A stretch of 64,000 nt of DNA from the NCBI GenBank assembly GCA_964475755.1, contig CAYYXR010000002.1, positions 1 through 64,000 on the forward strand, written 5' to 3'. This stretch comes from UBA11612 sp964475755. Lineage in GTDB: Bacteria; Pseudomonadota; Alphaproteobacteria; Rhodospirillales; Rhodospirillaceae. Shown here in pieces: positions 26,561 to 34,808 of this stretch. The position numbers were made by a program, and so were the translations under genes. The notes below the pieces were generated by a model. The model saw nothing but the letters and a program-made list of their open reading frames with translations. It was not told the origin of the DNA and did not search any database. Each line of letters opens with the position of its first letter. The first letter of the stretch is position 1.

Positions 26561-27697
26561 CTACTGGATGTCTCGCGCGGACGCTACGTTTTGTTCAGGC
26601 GTTCCTTCCGCCATCGGCGCTTCCGGGTGCAGGATGTGCGTTTGCACGAAAGTCACTTCGATAGCCGTGGAAATAGCGGTGTTTTTGCCTGTTTCCGGAT
26701 CCGGATAGGCGTCGGCATGGCGGTTTAGAGCCCGGAAAAGCGATGGCGAAGACACTTGCCCGTAGCTCTGGTGGTGCGTGGACCAAGCCCGTGCCAGGCG
26801 TTGTTGCCAGTTTACGACGTCGGCATATCCGCCCATCAGGCCCTGCGCACCATCAGGTGTCAGTTTCAGCTGAAAGCGCAGATCCTTGATCGGCTGGATG
26901 GTGTTGGTGTCGAACGTTTCCGACCAGGGAATTTCGAGATCGGCTGCCGAGGTGGTCAGAATGCCGTCAACGATTTGGCCTTTGAACGTTTGCACATAGC
27001 GATCGCCCCACTGACGATCTACGCGCTGCGTGCCGCCGGACATGAAGTTTTTGCCCGTGGCGTCGGTCATCAGGTTGTCGAGGCCGCGATAGGTCGTAAT
27101 GGTGACGTCTTCATCGTTTACAAGATCGTCCACATCGGTCAATTCGAGCAGGAGACGGTTGAAGGCGTACTGTTGCATGTACTTGTTGTCGAAGTGGTAG
27201 ATCGCACCGTCCGGGCCGCGATAACCCGCGACGCAGCCAAGCACGCGATAAAGCTGGTTGTCGATGCCTTCGTCCCCTTCGGGGCTCATGAAGTCGGTTT
27301 CACCGGCTTGACCGTCCAAATCGAGGCCGATGGCGACGTCGCTCTGCGGTTCGTGAAACGGGTAAGGCTCTGCGGATGTTGTTGGAAACCACACTTCCGC
27401 TTCCCGCGCCAAATGCGTGTCCAGAAGCGTGCGCTTTGTGCCGTCCTCGGGAAAGAGAAGTGTGTATTGCTCGCGCGGGCCGTCGTTGAAGCCGTTCGGG
27501 CATTCGCTCTCGCCCCCCGGCGTCTGATACACCGCCCAATAGCGATTGGTCAGGACGTATCCGATCGAGCGGTCCTTAAGGACTACGGCATCACTTTCTT
27601 CAGCGGCGATGATCCCGGACGCGGGCGCCCCCACAATTGCGCCGGCAAGCAGAACGGTCGATGTGCGCTTCAGCATTTCGGCGAATTTGAACGTCAT
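26561..27697 (-). CDS. Secreted family protein of unknown function, tandem copy 4
   Basis: Last transcribed of four tandem paralogues; 378 residues from an ATG preceded by GGGAGGGGAAC. The signal peptide is STVLLAGAIVGAPASGIIA. Shared family elements in order are IGYVLTNRYWAVYQTP, ECPNGFN (first conserved Cys), EAEVWFP, LDGQAGETDFMSPEGDEGID then NQLYRVLGC (second Cys), HFDNKYMQQ, THHQSYGQ and YPDPETGKNTAIS. No known enzyme motif is seen. The Asp/Glu-rich GDEGIDNQLYR block could bind Ca2+, but this is only a suggestion. The secreted amidohydrolase follows 61 bp downstream. Confidence 0.83.
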   Translation of the reverse strand: MTFKFAEMLKRTSTVLLAGAIVGAPASGIIAAEESDAVVLKDRSIGYVLTNRYWAVYQTPGGESECPNGFNDGPREQYTLLFPEDGTKRTLLDTHLAREAEVWFPTTSAEPYPFHEPQSDVAIGLDLDGQAGETDFMSPEGDEGIDNQLYRVLGCVAGYRGPDGAIYHFDNKYMQQYAFNRLLLELTDVDDLVNDEDVTITTYRGLDNLMTDATGKNFMSGGTQRVDRQWGDRYVQTFKGQIVDGILTTSAADLEIPWSETFDTNTIQPIKDLRFQLKLTPDGAQGLMGGYADVVNWQQRLARAWSTHHQSYGQVSSPSLFRALNRHADAYPDPETGKNTAISTAIEVTFVQTHILHPEAPMAEGTPEQNVASARDIQ

Positions 27698-27771
27698 GAG
27701 TTCCCCTCCCGGAAACGATGCGGCCGTCACTTGGTGTGAAAGGACGGCCGCTCGCAGCAGTATTAAGGCGC

Positions 27772-28899
27772 CTACTTCACAGCCGCCAATCGTTGTTGTC
27801 CATCCGTGGCCACAGGTTGTTCCGGATGCATGATAAACGCCTGCGTGAACGCAACCTGCATGGCGCCGGACAGCGCGGTGTTTTCACCGGTCTGCGGATC
27901 AGGATAGGCGTCCGCCAATTTCAGCATCGCGCGGTACAGCGAAGGCGAGGACAACTGGCCGTAGCTTTGGTGGTGCGTGGACCATGCCCGGGCCAAGCGG
28001 GTTTGGAAGTTCTTGATGTCCACATATCCGCCCATCAGGCCCTCGGCCTTTTCCTCGGTCAGCTTCAGTTGGAAGCGCAGGTCCTTTACCGGTTGTACGG
28101 TGTTGGTCTCGAATGTCGCGCTCCAGGCAATATCCAGATCATGCGCGTCCGTCGTCAGGATGCCGTCTTCGATCTTGCCCTTGAAAGTCTGGACGTACTG
28201 ATCGCCCCACTTTCCGTCGACCTGCTGGGTGCCGCCCGGAATGAAATCCTTGCCGGTGGCGTCCGTCAGTAGGCCGTCTTGGCCGCGATAGGTGGTGACG
28301 GTCACGTCGTCGTCGTTCTGCAGGTCGTCCACACCGGAGATTTCGATCAGCATCCGGTTGACGGAGAACTGCTGCATGAACTTATTGTCGAAGTGATAGA
28401 CCGTTCCGTCGGGGCCGCGATAATTCGCGATACACCCAATAGCCCGATACAACTGGTTGTCGATGCCTTCATCGCCTTCGGGGCTCATGAAGTCGTTGGC
28501 GCTGACTTCGCCGTCCAGGTTCAGGCCGATGGCGGTGTCGCCCTGGGCTTCATAGAACGGATAGGGTTCCGCGTCGGTGTTTGGAAACCAGACCTCGGCT
28601 TCGCGCGCGAGATGCGATTCCAAAAGGGTGTACTTTTCACCGCTCTCTTCCGGGAACAGCATTTTGAACTGCTCGCGGGGCCCGGAGTTGAAGCCGTTCG
28701 GGCATTCCACTTCGCCGTTCGGGGTCTGATAGACCGCCCAATACTTATTCGTCAGCACATAGCCGATCTTGCCGTCGCGGATCACGCTGCTCGTTTCATC
28801 GGCGCTGGCCGCCCCGACAAGGGCACCGGCCATCGCCACCGAGGCGAGGGCGCCCAGCGAAATCGCCGTGCAATTCAAGAATTTGGATGACTTAGACAT
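27772..28899 (-). CDS. Secreted family protein of unknown function, tandem copy 3
   Basis: A 375-residue paralogue with signal peptide LGALASVAMAGALVGAASA and the full set of family blocks: GKIGYVLTNKYWAVYQTP, ECPNGFNSGPREQFKMLFP, EAEVWFPNTDAEPYPFY, EGDEGIDNQLYRAIGC, THHQSYGQLSSPSLYRA and YPDPQTGENTALS. It is preceded by a strong hairpin at 28928-28953 that separates it from copy 2. Copies 1 and 3 look most alike by eye, e.g. both have SGPREQFKMLFP. Function unknown. Confidence 0.83.
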   Translation of the reverse strand: MSKSSKFLNCTAISLGALASVAMAGALVGAASADETSSVIRDGKIGYVLTNKYWAVYQTPNGEVECPNGFNSGPREQFKMLFPEESGEKYTLLESHLAREAEVWFPNTDAEPYPFYEAQGDTAIGLNLDGEVSANDFMSPEGDEGIDNQLYRAIGCIANYRGPDGTVYHFDNKFMQQFSVNRMLIEISGVDDLQNDDDVTVTTYRGQDGLLTDATGKDFIPGGTQQVDGKWGDQYVQTFKGKIEDGILTTDAHDLDIAWSATFETNTVQPVKDLRFQLKLTEEKAEGLMGGYVDIKNFQTRLARAWSTHHQSYGQLSSPSLYRAMLKLADAYPDPQTGENTALSGAMQVAFTQAFIMHPEQPVATDGQQRLAAVK

Positions 28900-28927
28900 G
28901 CCTTAATCCCCCACGTTCTGATTATCG

Positions 28928-28953
28928 CTAGGGCCCCTTCTGCGGGGCCCTAG
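28928..28953 (-). terminator. Strong hairpin between tandem copies 2 and 3
   Basis: CTAGGGCCCC, loop TTCTGC, GGGGCCCTAG form a perfect 10-bp GC-rich stem in the 77-bp gap between two family genes. There is no U run on either side, so it is more likely an attenuator or an mRNA processing or stability element than a simple terminator. Confidence 0.45.
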
Positions 28954-28976
28954 GGTATTGGGACTAATATAGTTCT

Positions 28977-30137
28977 TTATTCCGCCGAGGCCAGCCGTTG
29001 TTGCCCCTCGGCTTCCACTGCCGCCACCGGCTGTTCGTCGCCGTCATGGAGGATGAAGACCTGGGTGAACTTCACGTCCATGGCGCTGGAAATGGCCGTA
29101 TTCTTGCCGGTTTCCGGGTCCGGGTAGGCGTCCGCCAGGCGGTTCAGGGCCCGAAAGACCGACGGTGAGGACAGCTGCCCATAGCTCTGGTGGTGCGTCG
29201 ACCAGGCCTTTGTCAGGCGGTAGTACCAGCTCTGCACGTCGGCATAGCCGCCGATGATGCCTTCCGCCGTGGTTTCCGTCAGGCGCAACTTGTACTGCAC
29301 GCCCTTCACGACCTGGTTGGTGTTTGTCTCAAAAGTGGCGCTCCAGGGCATTTCCAGATCCGCAGGCTCGGTTGTCAGCACACCGTCCACGATTTTGCCT
29401 TTGAACGATTGGCTGAACCGGTCGCCCCAGCGCGTATCGACCCGTTGGGTGCCGCCCGGGATAAAATCCTTGCCGGTGGCGTCCGTGAGAATGCCGTCCA
29501 TGCCGCGATAAGTGGTGACCGTGACCTCGTCGTCGTTGATCAGGCTGTCCACGCCGGTCAGTTCGATCAACTGACGGTCGAAGCGATTCTCGCGAACGTA
29601 TTTGTTTTCGAAATGATAGATCGTGCCGTCAGGTCCGCGGTAGTTCGCGATGCAGCCGATGACGCGATAGAGCTCGTTGTCCACGCCTTCATCGCCGTCC
29701 GGGCTCATGAAGTCGTTTTCGCTCACCTTTCCGTCGAGGTTGATGCCGAGCGCCGTGTCGCCGACCGCCTCATGAAACGGATAGGGCTCTTCATATAATC
29801 CGGGGTGCCAGATTTCCGCCTCGCGTTCCAAGTGCGTTCCCAGCAGCGTGTATTTTTGCCCGTCGTCTTCCGGGTACAGCAATTTGAACTGTTCGCGCGG
29901 CCCGGTGTTGAAACCGTTCGGGCACTCTTTCTCCGCGCCCGGTGTCTGATACACCGCCCAATATTTCTGGGTCATGACGTATCCGATGCGCCCGTCCTGA
30001 ATGACCGGCTGGCCGTCGGTGCTTTCGGCGGTGGCGTCGGTGATGCCGCCAGGGATGCCGATCGCGCCCAAGGCCGCGATCGGTGCGGCGGCCAGCAGAA
30101 ACGTTCTTGAGCGTTTCAGTGCAGTTGCCAGTTTCAT
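28977..30137 (-). CDS. Secreted family protein of unknown function, tandem copy 2
   Basis: A 386-residue paralogue starting at an ATG with a CGGGAGGATAAA ribosome site. The signal region is FLLAAAPIAALGAIGIPGGITDATA. It carries the family blocks, with small differences: GRIGYVMTQKYWAVYQTP, KECPNGFNTGPREQFKLLYP, EAEIWHPGLYEEPYPF and SPDGDEGVDNELYRVIGC. Differences at exposed-looking positions with constant core blocks suggest paralogues with different partners or ligands on one scaffold. Function unknown. Confidence 0.83.
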   Translation of the reverse strand: MKLATALKRSRTFLLAAAPIAALGAIGIPGGITDATAESTDGQPVIQDGRIGYVMTQKYWAVYQTPGAEKECPNGFNTGPREQFKLLYPEDDGQKYTLLGTHLEREAEIWHPGLYEEPYPFHEAVGDTALGINLDGKVSENDFMSPDGDEGVDNELYRVIGCIANYRGPDGTIYHFENKYVRENRFDRQLIELTGVDSLINDDEVTVTTYRGMDGILTDATGKDFIPGGTQRVDTRWGDRFSQSFKGKIVDGVLTTEPADLEMPWSATFETNTNQVVKGVQYKLRLTETTAEGIIGGYADVQSWYYRLTKAWSTHHQSYGQLSSPSVFRALNRLADAYPDPETGKNTAISSAMDVKFTQVFILHDGDEQPVAAVEAEGQQRLASAE

Positions 30138-30187
30138 TTTATCCTCCCGGTGTCGGCTGAGGCCGAAGTCTAAGTCTATGCGCCGCG

Positions 30188-31351
30188 TTAGTTCGCCGCG
30201 GCGAGGTTCTGTTCCTGCTCACCCGTATCCTTGGCGATAGGGTCCTGCTGATCATTCGGATGCAGGATGAACACCTGGGTCAGACGCACGTCCATGGCCC
30301 CGGAGATAGCGGTGTTCTCACCGGTTTCCGGGTCAGGATACGCATCGGCTAGACGGCGCAAGGCGCGATAGAGCGACGGCGAGGATTCCTGGCCGTAGCT
30401 CTGATGGTGGGTGGACCAGGTCTTGTTCAGATGCTTGATCCAGTATTCCACCGGCGCGTATCCGGCCATAAGGCCTTCGGCGCCGCGCTCCGTCAGTTTC
30501 AATTGGAAGCGCAGGTCGCGCACGCGCTGCACGGCATTGCCGTCGAACGGACCGCCCCACGGAATGAGAAGGTCGGCGGTATCGGTCGTCAGGATGCCGT
30601 CCTCGATCTTGCCGTTGAATGTTTGCACATATTGCTGACCCCACTTCGTGTCCACGCGCTGGGTGCCGCCGGACATAAAGGCCTTACCGGTCGCGTCCGT
30701 CAGCAGGCCGTCAAGGCCGCGGTACGTGGTCACTGTCACGTGATCGTCGTTCTCCAGGCTTTCCACGCCGGTCAATTCGATCATCAAGCGGTTGTTCACG
30801 AACTGCTGCATGTACTTGTTGTCGAAGTGATAGATGGTGCCGTCGGGGCCGCGATAGTTCGCGATGCAGCCGATGGCGCGGTACAACTGGTTGTCGATAC
30901 CTTCATCGCCTTGGGGGCTGATAAAGTCGTTCTCGCTGACTTGGCCGTCCAGATCGAGACCGATGGCGGTATCGCCCTGGGCGTCATAATAGGGATAGGG
31001 CTCTTCGCCGGTGCCCGGGAACCAGACTTCGGCTTCACGGGCCAAATGCGTTTCCAGCAGCGTGTACTGTTGGCCGTCGTCTTGCGGGAACAGCATTTTG
31101 AATTGCTCGCGCGGGCCGGAATTAAACCCGTTGGGGCACTCGACCTCGCCGTTCGGCGTCTGATACACGGCCCAGAACTTGTCGGTGAAGACATAGCCGA
31201 TGCGACCATCCACAATCACGCCGGATGTTTCATCGGCGCTCGCGCGCTCGGTTCCGGAGAATGCTCCTACGGCGACGACAGCAGCGGCGGTCAGCAACCC
31301 GCACCGGATGCCAAGTCTGAATTTCGATGACGCATTTGACGTAAACCGCAT
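30188..31351 (-). CDS. Secreted family protein of unknown function, tandem copy 1
   Basis: First transcribed of the tandem four; 387 residues from ATG 31351, with GGGAGAAACGAC upstream. The open frame extends to 31456 but without a signal. The signal region is CGLLTAAAVVAVGAFSGTERASA. The family blocks are complete: GRIGYVFTDKFWAVYQTP, ECPNGFNSGPREQFKMLFP, SPQGDEGIDNQLYRAIGC, THHQSYGQESSPSLYRALRR and YPDPETGENTAIS. Its C-terminus (NDQQDPIAKDTGEQEQNLAA) is hydrophilic and variable among copies. A perfect inverted repeat lies upstream at 31528-31555. Confidence 0.83.
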   Translation of the reverse strand: MRFTSNASSKFRLGIRCGLLTAAAVVAVGAFSGTERASADETSGVIVDGRIGYVFTDKFWAVYQTPNGEVECPNGFNSGPREQFKMLFPQDDGQQYTLLETHLAREAEVWFPGTGEEPYPYYDAQGDTAIGLDLDGQVSENDFISPQGDEGIDNQLYRAIGCIANYRGPDGTIYHFDNKYMQQFVNNRLMIELTGVESLENDDHVTVTTYRGLDGLLTDATGKAFMSGGTQRVDTKWGQQYVQTFNGKIEDGILTTDTADLLIPWGGPFDGNAVQRVRDLRFQLKLTERGAEGLMAGYAPVEYWIKHLNKTWSTHHQSYGQESSPSLYRALRRLADAYPDPETGENTAISGAMDVRLTQVFILHPNDQQDPIAKDTGEQEQNLAAAN

Positions 31352-31527
31352 GTCGTTTCTCCCAGGAATTTCATGAGGCCGGGTTCCATAAAGCCAAAAC
31401 GCTGAAGCCGACCGTACGAGACTGCCCGGCAGGACTTCCTCTAAAGCCGCCGGCACCCCCGTTTTCAGCCCTCAGACTAACACGGCGGGCGTGCAATTTG
31501 CTCGCAAAAGGGGGGCAGAAATGGTCT

Positions 31528-31555
31528 GTTTTTGGCCCCGAATCCGGCCAAAAAC
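31528..31555. promoter_or_regulatory. Perfect inverted repeat in the divergent region ahead of the four-copy cluster
   Basis: GTTTTTGGCC and GGCCAAAAAC are perfect 10-bp arms with an 8-bp spacer. The repeat sits in the 284-bp gap between tandem copy 1 (minus) and the 2OG oxygenase (plus), where a shared operator is likely. As RNA it would also form a hairpin. Confidence 0.45.
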
Positions 31556-31635
31556 CCCCGGATTGAGCGGGTTATGCGAAATTTTGCGCCGCCGGCTGCC
31601 CCGTGCGCCCGAATATATGTATGGTCCGCGGCCTG

Positions 31636-32559
31636 ATGGAACCCATATCCCTGCGCCTCTCCGAAGATGATCCGGCCGCTTTTGCTGCACAGCTCGGCGG
31701 CAGTTTCGCGCGCTATGGTTTTGCCGTCGTCGCCGATCATGGCGTCGGCGAGGACGTCATTTCCGCCGCCTTCGACAACGCGAAAGCATTCTTTGCGTTG
31801 CCGGACGATGTGAAACGGAAGTACGCGATTGAGGGCGGGGCCGGCCAGCGGGGGTACACGCCCTTCGGTGTTGAAACCGCCAAGAACGCTCATGCGCCGG
31901 ACCTCAAGGAGTTCTGGCATGTGGGGCGCAACGTCCCGGCGTCGCATCCGCTGGCGCAAACTCTGCCTGCGAATATCACCGTCGAAGAAATTCAAACTTT
32001 TGCTCCCGCGACCGATGCATTGTTCGAGGCCCTCGATGATCTGGGATTGAAATTGCTGCGGGCCATCGCGCGTTATCTCGAATTGCCCAGAGATTTTTTC
32101 GAAGACAAAGTGCGCATGGGCAACAGCATCCTTCGTTTGCTGCACTACCCTCCAGTCATTGGACACGCGACAGGTCTGCGCTCCGAAGCGCATGAAGACA
32201 TCAACGTCATCACCCTTTTACTGGGCGCGGAGGAGGCGGTCTTGCAACTGTTGGACCGCGACGGAAATTGGATCGAGGTCAATCCGCCCACCGGTTGTGT
32301 GGTCGTGAACGTCGGCGACATGCTGCAGCGTCTGACCAATCACCTCCTGCCGTCCACGACCCACCGCGTGGTCAATCCGCATCCGTCGCGCGCCGCATAT
32401 TCCCGCTACGCAATGCCGTTTTTTCAGAATTTTACGCCTGACTACCTGATCGAAACTCTACCGGGTTGCATGACCTCTGCGCGGCCCAATCGCTATCCAA
32501 CGCCCATCACGGCGGGCGATTATCTCCGCCAAAGGCTCGCGGAAATCAAACTATTGTAA
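31636..32559 (+). CDS. 2-oxoglutarate/Fe(II) oxygenase, isopenicillin N synthase-like
   Basis: Non-haem iron dioxygenase of the IPNS/2OG family, hydroxylating or desaturating a small substrate with O2 and usually 2-oxoglutarate. The DIOX_N part shows ARYGFAVVADHGV. The iron ligands are His186, Asp188 (HEDINVITLL) and His243 (TTHRVVN). The cosubstrate Arg257 is in YSRYAMPFF, where the usual RxS reads Arg-Tyr-Ala. Counting is from ATG 31636 (307 residues). In-frame ATG 31621 and GTG 31603 are alternatives, since no clear ribosome site decides. It is divergent from the secreted-family cluster. Confidence 0.87.
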   Translation: MEPISLRLSEDDPAAFAAQLGGSFARYGFAVVADHGVGEDVISAAFDNAKAFFALPDDVKRKYAIEGGAGQRGYTPFGVETAKNAHAPDLKEFWHVGRNVPASHPLAQTLPANITVEEIQTFAPATDALFEALDDLGLKLLRAIARYLELPRDFFEDKVRMGNSILRLLHYPPVIGHATGLRSEAHEDINVITLLLGAEEAVLQLLDRDGNWIEVNPPTGCVVVNVGDMLQRLTNHLLPSTTHRVVNPHPSRAAYSRYAMPFFQNFTPDYLIETLPGCMTSARPNRYPTPITAGDYLRQRLAEIKLL

Positions 32560-32710
32560 CGCTCTGTTACCATTTGCCCCGCGCTCACCCGATTTATGAT
32601 CTTTTGCTGCCGCATTTTCTTGCTTGCATAGCGCGGACTAAATAAATTGCGCGCGGTTTGAGGGAACCGGGGAACTGTTTTTAGCGCATCGTTGGAGTGG
32701 AGCAACACGA

Positions 32711-33160
32711 ATGAAGTTGATTACGAAGTTAGGTTGCGCGGCTGTTGCCGCTGCGGCGTTTTGGACTGCGGGCGTTTCCGCGCAAGGGTATTTCCTTGAT
32801 GGAAGTATCATCGATTACCGTCAGCAGATAATGCGCGCGCAAGATGCCAATGCGGCCGCGATCGGTATGATTCTGACCGGCACAGTGCCGAACGAAAATA
32901 TGCTGACGCACTTCGAGGCGCTATTGCTCTCGAACCGACAGGCTCGGGATATCTTCGAGATGGAAATCGAAGGCGGAAACGCCAAGCCGGAAATCTGGGA
33001 AAACTGGGACGACTTCGCCGGCAAATTGGATACGGCCGAAGAAAATCTCAAGCTGGCGATCGAGGAAATTAAGGCGAACGGTCCGGGCGCGGCTGGTGAA
33101 GTGGCCATCGCGGCCCTGGCCTGCAAGGACTGTCACGACGTCTATAAGGTTACAGAGTAA
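32711..33160 (+). CDS. Cytochrome c-556/c'-like class II cytochrome
   Basis: Periplasmic class II cytochrome c of 149 residues with signal peptide (AAVAAAAFWTAGVSAQ), a four-helix-bundle layout and the haem motif Cys138-Lys-Asp-Cys141-His142 close to the C-terminus, as is usual for this class. It may carry electrons for periplasmic dehydrogenases. The ATG is 19 bp after GGAGTGGAGC, with a second weaker site nearer. A terminator follows. Confidence 0.9.
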   Translation: MKLITKLGCAAVAAAAFWTAGVSAQGYFLDGSIIDYRQQIMRAQDANAAAIGMILTGTVPNENMLTHFEALLLSNRQARDIFEMEIEGGNAKPEIWENWDDFAGKLDTAEENLKLAIEEIKANGPGAAGEVAIAALACKDCHDVYKVTE

Positions 33161-33168
33161 TGGTTCGC

Positions 33169-33207
33169 CGGTGACGGTTGCCCCGGTTTGGGCGCCGTCA
33201 CCGTTTT
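33169..33207 (+). terminator. Rho-independent terminator after the cytochrome gene
   Basis: CGGTGACGG (33169-33177) pairs perfectly with CCGTCACCG (33195-33203) and is followed by TTTT. It lies 8 bp after the cytochrome stop codon. Confidence 0.8.
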
Positions 33208-33234
33208 ACCAGGCTTCCGCGCTATTGGGGGCGC

Positions 33235-34062
33235 ATGCTCAGGTCGATCAACATCGCATCAGCGGCGGTTCTTCTCTTCCTGGTCACGATGTTGGCCGGG
33301 CCTTTTTTGCGTCTGGCGTCCGATGACGGCGCGCAGGCCCAATCCTGGCGCACCGCCAGCCGCGAGCCTGTCGGTTGGGCGCCCGCGCCCGAAGATTTCC
33401 AGCCCGCGTTGGTCCAAGCCTATTGCGCGCCCGCCTACAGCTGGCGCGGCGCGTTTGCCGATCATTGTTGGATCGCGGCCAAGCCCGAAGGCGCAAGCGC
33501 CTACAGCCGCTACGAGGTAATCGGATTCCGTCTGCGCCGCACCGGGTCCGCCGTGGTGATCTCGGAAACGCCGACCCCGGACCGCGAATGGTACGGCGCG
33601 TTCCCCAAACTCATGCAGGATCTGCGCGGCGAAAAAGCCGAAGCGGTGATCGCAAAACTCCCCGGTGCCGTGGCCTCGTATCCTTACCCCAAGGAATACA
33701 CCGTCTGGCCCGGACCCAACAGCAACACATTTATCGCTCACGTTGCCCGCGAAGTGCCTGAATTGGAACTCGCTCTTCCGAGTAACGCCATCGGCAAGGA
33801 CTTTACCGGTGCAAGCGTTGTCGCCGCCGCGCCCAGCGGCACCGGCTATCAGGTTTCCCTCGGCGGTATTCTCGGGCTCACTTTGGCGCGCAAGGAAGGC
33901 TTTGAGGTCAACGTCCTTGGGCTCGTCTTCGGCGCCAATCCTTTGAATTTTACTTTATCCGTCCCCGGCTTCGGGCGTGTGCCGTCGCGCATCAACTGGA
34001 CCGAAGGCGAAACCAAAGACGCCGTGCCGATGCGTGTTTCGGACGCGGCGCTGGAAAATTAA
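33235..34062 (+). CDS. DUF3750 protein
   Basis: Membrane-anchored or exported protein of 275 residues with an N-terminal hydrophobic segment (INIASAAVLLFLVTMLAGPFL). The body matches the DUF3750 pattern (VQAYCAPAYSWRGAFADHCW, TVWPGPNSNTFIAHV, GASVVAAAPSGTGYQVSLGG). Function is unknown in the family. The distribution of conserved Cys, His and Asn, with the GPNSNTF segment, resembles proteins with a papain-like or NlpC-type active site, but I cannot confirm catalysis. The start is the ATG at 33235; the reading frame extends to 33178 over the terminator. Confidence 0.85.
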   Translation: MLRSINIASAAVLLFLVTMLAGPFLRLASDDGAQAQSWRTASREPVGWAPAPEDFQPALVQAYCAPAYSWRGAFADHCWIAAKPEGASAYSRYEVIGFRLRRTGSAVVISETPTPDREWYGAFPKLMQDLRGEKAEAVIAKLPGAVASYPYPKEYTVWPGPNSNTFIAHVAREVPELELALPSNAIGKDFTGASVVAAAPSGTGYQVSLGGILGLTLARKEGFEVNVLGLVFGANPLNFTLSVPGFGRVPSRINWTEGETKDAVPMRVSDAALEN

Positions 34063-34078
34063 CGGGGAAGTCTAAGCG

Positions 34079-34696
34079 TTAAACGCTCAGCGGCCTGTTG
34101 CTCGCCTCAACGAATGCCTTCTTCAAATCGTCAAATTCCTGCACCGATTTGAACTGCGGAAACTCATCGATCACGTTTTGCGGCGCGTGAAACAGAATGC
34201 CCACGTCCGCTTCGCTCAGCATCGTCGTGTCGTTATAGGAATCCCCCGCCGCGATCACGCGGTAGTTCAGCGCATGCAGCGATTTCACCGAGGCACGCTT
34301 GGGATCGGTCTGGCGCAACTTGTAGTCCACCACCTTGCCGTCATCATCAACGATCAACCGGTGACAGAACAGCGTCGGCCATTTCAATTGGCGCATCAGC
34401 GGCTGCGAAAATTCATAGAACGTGTCCGACAGAATGATCACCTGAAAGCGCTCGCGCAGCCAGTCCAGGAAGTCGCTTGCGCCGGGCAGGGGGCTCAGCT
34501 GTGCGATGGCGTCTTGAATGTCGGGCAGGCGCAATTTGTGTTGATCCAACAGCGCCAGGCGCTGTTTCATGAGCACGTCGTAATCGGGAATGTCGCGGGT
34601 GGTCGCGCGCAGTTCCGGAATGCCTGTCAGCTCGGAAAACTTGATCCAGATTTCGGGAACGAGAACACCTTCAAGATCGAGACAGGCAATTTCCAA
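34079..34696 (-). CDS. thrH: Phosphoserine phosphatase / homoserine phosphotransferase ThrH
   Basis: HAD-superfamily enzyme of 205 residues. The N-terminus MEIACLDLEGVLVPEIW, with nucleophile Asp7 and Glu9, is the hallmark of ThrH, shown in Pseudomonas to have phosphoserine phosphatase and homoserine kinase-like transfer activity. Other HAD motifs are VIILSDTF (motif II) and AAGDSYNDTTML (motif IV). It would act in serine or threonine supply in the cytoplasm. It stands between convergent DUF3750 and an upstream GNAT gene with a 112-bp gap. Confidence 0.9.
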   Translation of the reverse strand: MEIACLDLEGVLVPEIWIKFSELTGIPELRATTRDIPDYDVLMKQRLALLDQHKLRLPDIQDAIAQLSPLPGASDFLDWLRERFQVIILSDTFYEFSQPLMRQLKWPTLFCHRLIVDDDGKVVDYKLRQTDPKRASVKSLHALNYRVIAAGDSYNDTTMLSEADVGILFHAPQNVIDEFPQFKSVQEFDDLKKAFVEASNRPLSV

Positions 34697-34808
34697 CGTT
34701 GCTACTCCTTAATTCGCCAAACCGCACAACCGGTCACCTAATTTCCTACACCAAGAATTTTCGCAATGCACCTGACTTGCATCATTGAGTGCGCGATATT
34801 CAGCTGCT

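Noticed and set aside
26561..31351. The repeated DNA as an insertion-sequence or CRISPR-type array.
   Set aside because: The period is a whole gene with signal peptide and ribosome site, and there are no terminal repeats, transposase or short spacers.
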